Assembly: GCA_030144725.1 (NCBI GenBank)
Contig: JASKMD010000006.1
Location: forward strand, 632,418 to 696,417
DNA length: 64,000 nt
Source of the DNA: Haematococcus lacustris
Lineage: Eukaryota > Chlorophyta > Chlorophyceae > Chlamydomonadales > Haematococcaceae
Reading direction: 5' to 3'
The first letter of the stretch is position 1, and each line of letters begins with the position of its first letter. Shown piece after piece: positions 1 through 12,000 of this stretch. Made by a program: the position numbers and the translations under genes. Under the pieces are notes generated by a model. The model was not told where the DNA came from, made no database searches, and saw nothing but the letters and a program-made list of their open reading frames with translations.

Positions 1-3000
1 CACCTTCCCCACTGCTCTGTAGGTTGGCATCCTGCAGTGCCAAGTGGCACCTCCTCCACTACCACCACCATCATCATCACCCTCATCACCAGCATCACCG
101 GCATCATCACCACCACCACCACCACCATCACTACAGGGTTTTGCACATGCATGCACGGGTTCCATGGAGTGCAACACAAGTAATATGTGCTGGCCACCCC
201 ATATCCCGTTGGCCCATCACGCGGCAGGAGTGACAGCTCCTGGCTGCTGCTGATGCCGCTACCCCTGCCCTTCACAGGCATCCAGTGCTGTGCCGCTGAG
301 TTCATGGATTTCTGCCCTGCAAGCGAGCAGCAGCTCAGCCCTGGCTTGTCCATCACTGGCCATGGATACCAATACTCCAAGGGCTGGTGTCGTTTTCGAG
401 GGTAAGTGCCCGAGTCGACATCGAACCGCACCTTGCCCATACCCTCATCCCGTCACTGCCTTAATGCCTCACGAGGGTCGCACGCACTGGTGCAGGGTGC
501 CCATGCAACGCGACGGCGCGCGCTGCGGCGTTCCGGTGCCCGGCCGGGACCCGTTGCTCTCGCGCGGCCTTCAAGGCGCTGTCCAGCAACGTGCTGCTGG
601 ACCCCACAGGCGCGCGGCTGCAAGCTGTGTGCGTGGCTTGCGAGGCTGGGCAGTTCTGCCCAGAAGGGACCTTCGTCAAGGTGCGCCCAGCCAGCCAGAC
701 GAGGTTGGAGCCCAGCAGCCTGTCTGTAGTAGCCAGGCAGGCAAGGGGATGGGAGGGACAGGCAGCTGCTGTCCGTGATGACAGCGCCGTGAGACTCTGC
801 CGCCTCCCTTGAGGAGGAGTGGTGGGAGAAAGAGCTGGCCAGCGCCTGACCCCCTGGCTGCTGAAAATGCGCGGAGTGTTCACGATGCACACGTTCTCAA
901 GTTTTCACGTTGGCAGCTCGGCTGATGGGCAGCTGCAGGTGGGGTTGGTGACAGTGGGAAGCTGCATCCAGGCGTGTTCAAGCCACGGCCCAGGGCCCAG
1001 GGCAGCCTGCGCCCAACTGCGCTTGCACTTCCAGGATGAAGGGAACCTGCTGGAGCTGGACTGCCCTCAGGCGGCATACTGCCCCACCCCGGCTGTGCAG
1101 CTCAGCTGCCCTGCAGGGTCGTATTGTGTGGAGCGGACGGTGGTGAGTCCGGCTGCCAGGCGCTTTGACTCAACGCCCTTGCCTGGCTTTGGCAGTGTCA
1201 CACCTTACCTCACACCAGCCAACCTTACACCAGCTCAGATGCCACCTTGCTGAGTGATCAGGGAACACACGCTTCAGCCGAAGTTGTTGCTTCCTTGATC
1301 AGCACACTCTCAAAAGCTTGTCCTGGGAGCTTCCTTTACATGCCGCACCAGCTCTTGCCCCCAAGCGCTGCTCGGACTTTCCTGCTCTTGCCTAACCCTG
1401 CCTAACCCTGCCTAACCCTTTCCTAACCCTTTTCCAACCCTTTCCTGCTCTTGCCTAACCCTGCACCCACCTGCTGCAAAGTCATGGAAAGGGCAAAGTC
1501 GGCCTTGATGCTGCACCATGGCGGCTGTGTAACCGTTCCATGCAAAACCGTGGCAAGGTGTCAGCCTCGTTGCATGGCGGCTGGCAAGACGGCGGCTGTG
1601 CGCCTGCACTGCCTGCACTGCCTGCACTCCAGGAGCCCCTGTCTTGTGACTTCAATGACCTGCTCCAGCAACAGCCGTTCAAAGTCTTGCCCCAACCTGG
1701 GCAGTCGGTCATCAAGCGCATGCGAGACCAGGGGGTGCGCTGCCTGCCCCCTCCCCCTCCCTGGCTCCCCTTCCCCCTCCCCCTCCCCCTCTCCCTGCCC
1801 CTCCCCCTCCCTGGCTCCCCTTCCCCCTCCCCCTCCCCCTCTCCCTGCCCCTCCCCCTCCCTGGCTCCCCTTCCCCCTCCCCCTCCCCCTCTCCCTGCCC
1901 CTCCCCCTCCCTGGCTCCCCTTCCCCCTCCCCCTCTCCCTGCCCCTCCCCCTCCCTCTCCCCTATTCCCACCCTCTCAAACCCTCCCCCCTGCCATGCAA
2001 GACCACGGGGTGCGCTGCCCACCCTACTATGTTCCTCTGCCCTGCTCAAATAGCCTGCCCCCTCCCCCTCTACGCCTCCCCTCCCCCACCCCTACCTCCT
2101 CCGCCCCTACCACGTACCTGGGTTCTCCCTACCCCCTCTCTCTCTTTAGCCACTTCTACCCTCACTCCCCTCGCCCATTCCCTCATACCCCACCACACCT
2201 GGCTGCTGCAGGGCTGATGCGCAGGTCAGATGCCACAGCTCCCTGGCCTCCTCCTCGACCCTCCACCCCCGCCTACCCCCCTTACGCCTCCACCCCTCCA
2301 CCCCCTCCTCCCTACCACCCCCTACCAGACCAGACCAAGCCAGGTCAAGACATAGCATGTCATCACATGCCTCATCCGGCACCTGTATTGCCCGGCAGGA
2401 CCCCCTGCGTGGCAACCTGTGCCCTGTGGGCTCCTCCCGCCCCACCAGCCTGTGCGCGGAGGGCTACTACTGCCCCAACACATCCACCAGCTTGCGCTGC
2501 CCAGCCGGCTTCTTCTGCCCTGTGCAGGTCAGCTTTGCCACCCTCAGCACTCAGAGCCGCCCACCTGCTCTGCTGACCACCCTGCTGCCCCGCTTGCTCC
2601 CTTGCCTGCCCGACTTGCCGACCGACACACCGATCGACTGACCGACCGACCGACTGACCAAACGACTGATTGACCGACCGACTGACCGACCAACTGACCA
2701 ACCGACTGACTGACCGACCGGCCGACCAACCGACTGACCGATTGACTGACTTACTGACTGACCGACTGACCGACTGACCGACTGACTGACCGACTGACTG
2801 ACTGACTGACTGACTGCTCTATCTGCCCGCCTGCTCACCTGCAACCGCCTGCCTGTCTGCCTGCCTGGCTGGCTACAGAGCATTGAGCCGCGGCGATGCA
2901 GTGTGCTGACCTCTTGCCCTGAGGGCACCGGACGGCCCCGCTGGTCGTCCCTGGCTTTCGTCCTGTCAAGCTTGGTGAGCAAGGCGTTGCTGACCCGGTC

Positions 3001-6000
3001 TGGGTTACGATTAGGGGGTTTGTACCAGGGTTAGGGTTTGGTTCGTTTGTGGCTTGACCAGCCATGTGATGGTCTGCTGTAGTGCTGTGAGTTGAGGTTG
3101 CTGTAGTGGAGGTGGCTGAGTCTGGCACATGGCTGGTGGGTGGGGCTAGTGCGACTACACGGAGGTGTATAGTGGTTGTGTAGCACTGTATGCCCACGAG
3201 CTTACCCCCCTGAGCCCCCTAAACCCCCTGAACCCCCTCAGCTTCACCCATGAGCTTTTTCCCCTAAGCCCTTGAACCCCACGGGCTTCACCCCCTGATC
3301 CCCCTCAACCCCATTGCAATGAACCCCAGTGGACTTGAAGGCATGCTCATGTGCCACCATCCCAGGCTGCCTCAATAGTCAGAGCTGTAGTCAGTAGTCT
3401 GAGCTGTAGTCAGTCAGTCAGTCAGAGCTGTAGTCAGTAGTCTGAGCTGTAGTCAGTAGTCAGCTAAGCCTGACTACCTTGAGGCATGCAGGTCGGGTGC
3501 ACATGCAGATCGCTGCGTCCCTGCCTCTGCTGCACTGGCTGCTGGGCTCCATCGACTCCTCCTCCACACACTATGAGGACCTGGAGCACCAGGAGCTGAA
3601 GCGCAGCAAGGCGCTCAAGGTGCGCTGCAGGCTGGCCAGCGGCTCGTAGCAAAGCAGTCAAGGTCTGCTGTGTGTATGTGTATACTTAGAGGGAGGTGTA
3701 CTGAATGTGCGGAATGCGGAGTGGGAGATGTGATGAGTGTGAGGTGTGCTGAGTGGGAGGTGTGACATTCAATACGCATCTACCCACACTTTCCCAATGG
3801 CTGCTTGTATCTTGCCTGCCCCAGTGCCCAATCAGCATCATCATCATCATCAACAGCACCATCAGCACATCAGCATGACACTAGCATAGCCACATGAGTC
3901 CCGACACCCAACTAGCCGTGGCTGTAGCCATCACTGGAGGGGGAAGCAGTAGGTCGAGCCTCAATTGCGTGAGTGATTATGTGTGCTTAGTGAACGCAGG
4001 CAACCCGGGCGCTGCTGGCAGTCATCAAGGGCCTGCCTGCCGGGGACATGACAGCAGACGCCCACAGTGCTGAAATGCTGGTCAGTGCCGCCACGTTGAC
4101 ATGTTGAGTGCTTGTGAGACAAGACACTACGAGCACAGTGCATGGTGACATGTGGAATGGTGGGTTTTGAACGTGGAAGGATGTTGAACGATTGAACATG
4201 ACCATCACAGCTGTACACCATCCTTACGGCAGCAGCTCCTGGCTGTAAGATCTAGCTGGCTTGTGTGACTAATGGGGACATTGCCTCGGTACATGTTGGT
4301 CACGAGCATGACCATCTTGTCATCGCCTTTATCCGCACGCTGTCCCAGCATTCCAACACCACTGACTGTCAGCCAGGCTGTGCACGCTGTGGACGAGGTA
4401 GTCATGCTGCACCCCATGCACCCACTGGGTCCCTGCTGTTGATTCCATCACACCCGTTGCACCTAAGCATACGGGTGTGAAAAGAATGCATGCATGCATG
4501 CAAAGGAGGAGGGAAGCAGCCCTGGGCCTGTTGCTCATGGTCACCCTTGAACCACCAACCATTCGCGACAGGCCCAGCATGCCCATGGCACTCACCATGA
4601 CCCACCTGCTGTCCTTCACATGTGTCCCATGTCGCCAGGTCATGCGTTGTGCATGGTGGCCGTGGTGGTGGTCGTGATGGTGGTGATGGTCAGGGTGGTC
4701 AGGGTGGTGGTGGTGGTGGTGGTGTGCAGGCCAAGTACGGCGGGTTTGGCTGGATTGAGCCGCGCATCCGCCTAGACTTCCACGAGCTGGGGCTGACCCT
4801 GGCGGGCAAGGGCATGGTGCTGGCAGGCGTCAGTGGTAAGTGTGATCGCTGAGCCTTGCACCAACCTTGTTGTGTTTCAACCACGTGACCAGCAGAGCAG
4901 CAGCAGAGGTCTGGCTGCATGGGGCAAGACAGTGCAAGACAGTGTGACCGCCCAGTACCCTATGGCTATTGCAACAGACTCCAGCTCTCTGTAACCATGT
5001 ATTGCTGTCACCTGCAAGTGGCTAACCTCCCTCCTGCCTGTCTGCCTGTTCCCCTAGGTTTCTTCCCACCCGGCAAGATGCACGCTGTGATGGGCCCCTC
5101 CGGCTCTGGCAAGACCACGTGAGTGCGCCTTGCAATGGCTGCAGCATACGTCATGCTGCAAAGGTCACCCAGCAGTTCCTGTTGTGGAACCAACCCACCC
5201 ACAGACCCACCCATGAAGGTTCCGCAAAAAGCCACCTAGCAGGAACGCCAGCCTGTATTGCTCCACAAATGTTGAAGACCCGGCCAGCCAGGAAGACAAC
5301 AGCAGTGAAAAGGGCCATGTGGTGGATCCACAGGGCAGCTGCATTGGCAGTTGAGCTGGGTGAGGCTATCACCTACATCCATACATGCTGTACCACATCG
5401 CAGCACCACATGAAGCTAAGCAAGCGCTCCATGGTGTACAGGACAGGGCGTGCGGTGACAGGGTATGGTGCTAGTCAACTTGGACATGACTTATGGCCAG
5501 AACCATCAGCTGCCTCAGTCGCTCCGGTACTCAAAGGACTCTGGAGGGGCATGTGATGCTAGAGAGGCTGCAACGTGACTGCCACCTGTGGCTGCTGTTG
5601 CTGCTTGCGTCCACAGCTTCTTAAACGTGCTCAGTGGCAAGGCCCAGGGCGCTGTGTCTGGCACAGTGTTTGTGAACGGAGCCTCCATGCCCCTGGTGAG
5701 GCGACAGAGGGTGGGCAGGCAGGCAAGCAGGCGGGCAGGCAGGCTGGCAGGCAGGCAGGCGGGCAGGCAGGCAGGCGGGCAGGTGGGCGGGCAGGCAGGC
5801 AGGCAGGCAGGCAGGCGGGCAGGCAGGCAGGCAGGCGGGTGGGCGGGCAGGCAGGTAAGCTGGTAGGTGCATGTCATAGGTCCTGCTTAACTTTGATTGT
5901 GCTACTGTGCACAGCGCAAGATGCGACACATTACCGGCTTCGTGCCCCAGGACGATATTGTGCATGAGGACCTGAGCGTCAGGTGAGGGAGAGGCGGCGC

Positions 6001-9000
6001 TGCCATCAGCGCACAAGGGGCACTGTGTCTGAAATGGTTATTATCATCAGCTGCCATGCAGCTAGGGCCAACCTAACCCTAGCAGCAGCAGCATCCATGC
6101 TGCTCATCCACGCTGTCACCCTACCATGCCAAGCACTGGCACCCTCCTTGGTGCAAGGAGCACTTGTACCACAGGCTTGCTCAACCTACGTGTGCTGCCA
6201 CGTGCTCACCTAGTATATCCTCTGTTGGTGGCACCCAGTGTTTCACGTATGGTGTCATCGTTGTGTCATCGCGGTCATCACGGTGTCACCCCTTGGGTGT
6301 GTGATGTGTGACGTGCAACCGTGTGTGAGTAACTCAGTGTTTTACATGTATGATGTCACGCTTGCATGTGGCCCTGAGCCTGCAGGGAGAACCTGAGCTA
6401 TGCAGCGCACCTGAGGCTGCCCAGGGACCTGGCGGACGCCCACCGCCGGGCCGCAGTCATAGAGGACGCGCTGGACATGCTGCAGCTGAGGCACATCCAG
6501 CATTACAGGTGAGACCGGGCACAGAGGAGGCGCAGTGAGCAGTCGGGTTAGCCACGTCCATCAGACTGCTGCAGCGCTTCTATGCACGTCGGGTAAAACT
6601 ACTCCAACTGACTCCTTCTCCTTCTCCTTCTCAATCTCCTTCAACTTCCTCTTGTTGTCTCTTTGCTGCTACCTCATTCCTGCACGCAATGACCCCTGTA
6701 CACCTCTCTGCTGCTTCAATGTGCTGACGGTCAGATGATTTGTTTGCTTGCTTGCTTTGTTTGCCATAGTGCAACTAGACCTATTGCATAGCTGGCTAAC
6801 TGCCTGCTGTTGCTGTGCTTACAGGCCATTGTCCCCATGGCTGCGTGCAGGGTTGGCAGTGTGGAGAAACGTGGCATCAGTGGTGGGCAGCGCAAGCGCG
6901 TCAACATTGGCTTGGAGCTTGTAAGCTGCACGCGGACCCTGCTGATGACACCATGGCCTGCCCTGCTGTTGGTTGGTGTTGATGAGGGTTGGGGGGTGTG
7001 ATGAGATGTCGTCATCATCACCAGTGTAAACGAGGAGCACAGGCAAGCAGTGCTCACTCAGTGGTGTTGCTGCTCCAGCTGTCCCCGCTGCTGCTACTGC
7101 TGCCGCTGCCGCTGCTGCTGCCTATAAGGAAGTTGTTGCTGCTCCAGCTGCTGCCCCAGCTCCTGGCTACCCCTACTGCTGCACTGCTGCTGCCACTGCT
7201 GCTACTGCTGTTGCTACTGCTGCTGCTACTACTGCTGGTGCTACTGCTGCCACTGCTGTCCCTGTGGAGGGATGTTGTGATGATTGGTATCGATGCTGCT
7301 GCTGCCCGGGCTCCTGGCTATCCCACAGGTCAGCTCCCCCAGTGTGCTATTCCTGGACGAGCCCACCAGCGGGCTGGATGCCACCGCCTCCAACGACATT
7401 CTCACGTAAGCACCCTCCTTGTGCACAGCCTTGTTGCCCTGGCTGCTGCCTTGGCTACCACACGCACCAAACACCACCAATAGCACCATCGTGACACCAC
7501 CTCTGGTGTACTATGCACCCCACCTGCACACTGCCTTGGCCGCTGCCTTGGCTACCACACACACCAAAACAGCACCAAATCATGACCATGACCACCATCT
7601 CCCCACCTGCCCACTAGTTTTTGAGCCACAGAGGTTGAGGTCAGGTGTGGTGCCTTGGCTGCTGCACCCTCATACTCCGTGGACCTACCTCTCCTGAGTC
7701 CCAGGTGTCTGCCCTCCCTCACCCTGTTTTCTTGGGTTGAGGGCTGCAGGTCCCTGGCCGACATGGCTGCCCTGGGCATGTCCGTCATCGCTGTCATCCA
7801 TCAGCCACGTTTCTCATCCTTCATGCTGTTTGACCAGGTGAGACAGGTGTGGGGTGTCGGGCAGGGCAGCCAGCTGGGGCAGACACACTCAACGTCATTG
7901 CAGGTGCTGTAGGTGTGCCACACACATACTGCATGCTAGTAAGCCTGCACTGCACTGCACTGCACTGCACTGCACTGCACTGCACTGCACTGCACTGCAC
8001 TGCACTGCACTGCACTGCACTGCACTGCACTGCACTGCACTGCACTGCACTGCACTGCACTGCACTGCACTGCACTGCACTGCACTGCACTGCACTGCAC
8101 TGCACTGCACTGCACTGCACTGCACTGCACTGCACTGCACTGCACTGCACTGCACTGCACTGCACTGCACCGCACCGCACCCCACCGCACCGCACCGCAC
8201 CGCACCGCACCGCACCGCACCGCACCCCACTGCACCGCACTGCACTGCACTGCACTGCACTGCACTGCACTGCACTGCACTGCACTGCACTGAGGGTGGA
8301 ATGGGCAAACCCTGGCACATAGCAAGCCTGTGTAATACCATGGCTCTGGGGTCATCAAGGTTGCGCCATCAAGGTGGAGCACTTCAATACACACAGGGTA
8401 GTGTGGCTCCCTCTGTGCAGCCCTTGCCATCTCACCATCTGACATCCCTGTTACTCTACAAAGCACCTGGCCTGCTCCATCACATCTCATCCAACGCAAC
8501 CCTGAACAGCACACCTCGCTACCTAAACAGGCACCAAGGGCGGCGCCTGCTTGCTGTGCCTGTTCCTGTGGCCCAGGTGTTGCTGTTGGGCCACGGCGGT
8601 CACACTGTGTTTGTGGGACCGCCTGGCGTGGCCGTGCTCTACTTCCACCACGGCCTGGGCTTCACCCTGCCGCCTCGGGAGAATCCGGCGGATGTGCTGA
8701 TGGACATCCTAGGGGGCAAGGTGCCTCGTGAAGGCAACACCAGGTCAGGGCCCACACCACCACCTCCCACCACTAAGTGCCAGCGTGATGCAACACATGT
8801 TTCATCACCTCAGGTCACCGCTCAGGCATCACCAGCATCAGCATCAATACCAACAGCCGCTTGTCCTCCCCCTTTGGTTAATGATGCTTGTACAACAGCC
8901 CTGCCAACCGTGTTTTCAGCTGTGACCTGCTCATCCTTCTTACGACCTCCTCTTGTGTGGGAACCCGCACCTGGTGCTGGGTGCAGGTACAAGCCTGGCA

Positions 9001-12000
9001 TGCTGCCCAGCTGGTGGACTGTCAAAGGTCATGCCTGGGTGCAAGAGTTTGAGGAGCTGAACCAGGGCCACAAGGCGAGTAGAGGGCACTGGCGGCTACT
9101 GGCTGCCCGCACTGGCTGCTACTGACTATACTGACTGCACTGACTGCACTGGCTGCTACGGGCTGTACTGGCTGCCAGTGGCTGCACTGACTGCTAATGG
9201 CTGTACTGGCTGCGCTGTCAGGGTGGGGTTGCTGGGTCGCAGTGCCTGAATCAGGGCCTGTCAGGGTTGGGTTGCTTCTCGCAGCGTCTGAACTCTGCAA
9301 TATGCTGCAAATGGCGTGCACTGAGCCGTCTATGCGCCCGCTGCCTCTTGCTGCATACTTGACTGCTTTTCCTGGTGCAAAGAAGTCATTATCGTCATCA
9401 TTATGACATGGCATTTGCCGGTGTGTGGCGCCGTCATGCATGGTGTGTACAGCCAGGTCCAGCTGGCTGGGCTGTGACCCGCAGGGCGAGGTGGTCGAGG
9501 TGGAGCCAGAAATGATTGAGTACATGGAAGAAGAGTTTGACAAGTCAGTGTATGGGTTGGAAGTGTCATCATCATCAGCAGCAGCATCAGCCTAGTACCA
9601 TCAACATTATCATTTGGCATCTGCCTGTCAGCATTGCCACAGCATGCACATTGAATACTTTCAGACTCCCATTATGTCATATGATGCTTGCTTGATGCAG
9701 TGTGGGTTGGTAGTGAGGTGACGTGTGGTACCTGCATGCAGCTGTCACCTGGCAAGGAGCGCTGCTGCACTGTCTGACTGCTAGAAGCTGCGCTAGACTA
9801 GATGCTGCAGTGCCACATGTGACCATCACTCCTAGATACTGTTAGTCTGCATGACGTGTTGCTAGGCCCCACCAAGTGCAAATGCATATCAAAAGATCAG
9901 CGTGTTAGTCTGCATGACGTGTTGCTAGCCCCCACCAGTGCAAATGCATATCAAAAGGATCAGCGGGCGCTGTGTGGCAACGCAGGGTGGATGAGGACAA
10001 GGACGGCCTGGTGGGCTGTGAGGGGCTCATGCGTATCTTTGCGAGCATGGGGCAGCCCTTGGACATTGAGGATGCCCTGCTGCTGTTGCAGAAGATCTCA
10101 TGCACTCATGGTAAAGGCGGGGGCTTGAACCCTCACTTGTCACACACCATGCAAGCATCTGCGTGCTGCCTGCATCATCAACTGCTGTTCACTCTTTGGG
10201 TTCAGTCATTACAATGTCAGCAAAGTTGCTGTGTTATTGGTAATGCTGTTGGTGCATGGCAGATGGGGGGTGTTGCCTGGCATGCCCAAAAAGGCAATGA
10301 CTACTGCGTATGACCTTCTTTGCTGCTCCTTCATCTCCATCACCAGACTCAGACTCGCTGCAGACTCAGCGCCATCAGCATGCGCCCAAACAAGCCTGCT
10401 GCTGGCCCTTGGGATGTGGTGATGCAGGTGCAGGCGCACAAGGTGGTCAAGACGGGAGCAGCCCAGACATGCGCTCGCCTAGCAGCACAGCGCCACCGCT
10501 CATCACTCTGCAGCAGCTGGTGGACTTGTTCCAGGTATGCCTCCCATCCCGTCCTCATCCCCACATACAGACAAACCTTTCTCTACGTGTCATCTTATCT
10601 AGACTGTAATGTGATTGGCATATCTGTGCCCCATCGCATTCCGTGCCACACCCATCATCTTACTGCAAGCAGTCTGAAGATTGGCCTCCTTCCAAGAGCC
10701 TGCAGTTTGTAGCTCCTGTGGCTCCATTGGCTTCAAGCCAGTGTGACGTTTGATTGACATGTTGTAGCAAGGGGTTGCGCCGGCCTAGAGCACTCAGTCT
10801 GGCATCATCAGAGGTGACTGGGTGCCACTGATCCACCACTGTGATGGCCAGTGCACCATCAAGGTCGTAGGGAGCTGAGCTATCAAAAGAAGACTGACTA
10901 GCTTTCACACTGCATATACCTGTCTGCCTCTGCTCACACTGCATCTACCAGTGTACCTTCCCGCACTTACTTCACGTGCCCCATTTGAGATCTAAGCATC
11001 CAGAAGGGGCAACCTAACACAGTTCATTCCCTTATTCTCACGAACATCACGTTCACCACCTGTTGAGCATTGCCTGCTTGTGCAGAGCGTGTCTGAAAGA
11101 ACCAAGACATCTGGCCGCATGAATGCCATTGAACGGTACCAAGCAGACATAGTAAGCTGGCTCAGCAGTGTCATCTAACTACTACAACAGCACCAGCAGC
11201 AGCAGCAGCAGTTTGCCCTAAGCCCTACTGTGCTGACCATGTGATCTTTTGTTTCATGTTTCATTTCATCAGCAATCATAGCGACCTTGGCACAGACCCA
11301 GTGCAATGCCATCGTATGACTCTGCCCCTACGGCCTGTGTAGCTGTTGTGATGGCCTGACTGTGCCCGGGTACCGCACTCTGCTGGCGTGGCCCCTGCAG
11401 ACGACGTTCCGCCTTCCCAAGCTGGACGTCACTGGTTCGGGGGCCGGGTCAGGCATCTCGGGGAATTCAGCGACCGCTCCGACCGTTCCATGCGACCCTA
11501 CGACTGCGCCCCACTCGTCGCCTGACGCTGGGTGTAATGCCTCCCGCCACGACAACGATCGGCCAAGCAGGGTATCGACCCAGGGCGCTTCTGGCGGCCC
11601 GCTGGGTGAAGGCCTGCTCCAAACGGAGTCCAGCTGCTGGCCGATGCTGGCCGACGCAAACGCAGCGGAACGCGGGTTGCTTGCGGACCACGTTTCTATC
11701 GTCCCCCACCACACACTGTTCACAAGGGCGCGATCGCAGGCACTTAAGCAGCAGCCCCTGGAACAGCAGCACCGAGAGTCGCAGGTTTGGCAGCGCCGCG
11801 GTTACCCCCGCGCATCTGCACGTGTTCAAAACTCCGAGAGTCCGGAAAGCCCACCTACCCAGCCAGCTGCGGTGTCCGGCGCAGTCATTGCCAGCACATC
11901 AAGGCTCGTGCGCCGCAGGACATCCAGCACGGCCCAGTCACGAAGTCAGCGGGGTGGCACAAGCTCCGGCGGGAAGCTGCGGGACAGCACGGATGGCTTA

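Noticed and set aside
24..253. Poly-His / poly-Pro small frames at the left edge
   Set aside because: They translate a CAC/CAT repeat in an ABCG intron.
2372..2982. Minus-strand frames rich in Ser-Val-Gly-Gln-Ser
   Set aside because: Periodic translation of the GACC/GACT repeat, opposite a real ABCG exon.
7854..9125. Long open frames of repeated Leu-His-Cys-Thr-Ala (and complements Cys-Ser-Ala-Val-Gln)
   Set aside because: They are translations of the TGCAC array. A period of five bases without stops is open in all frames; the true exon at 8577-8743 only overlaps one of them.
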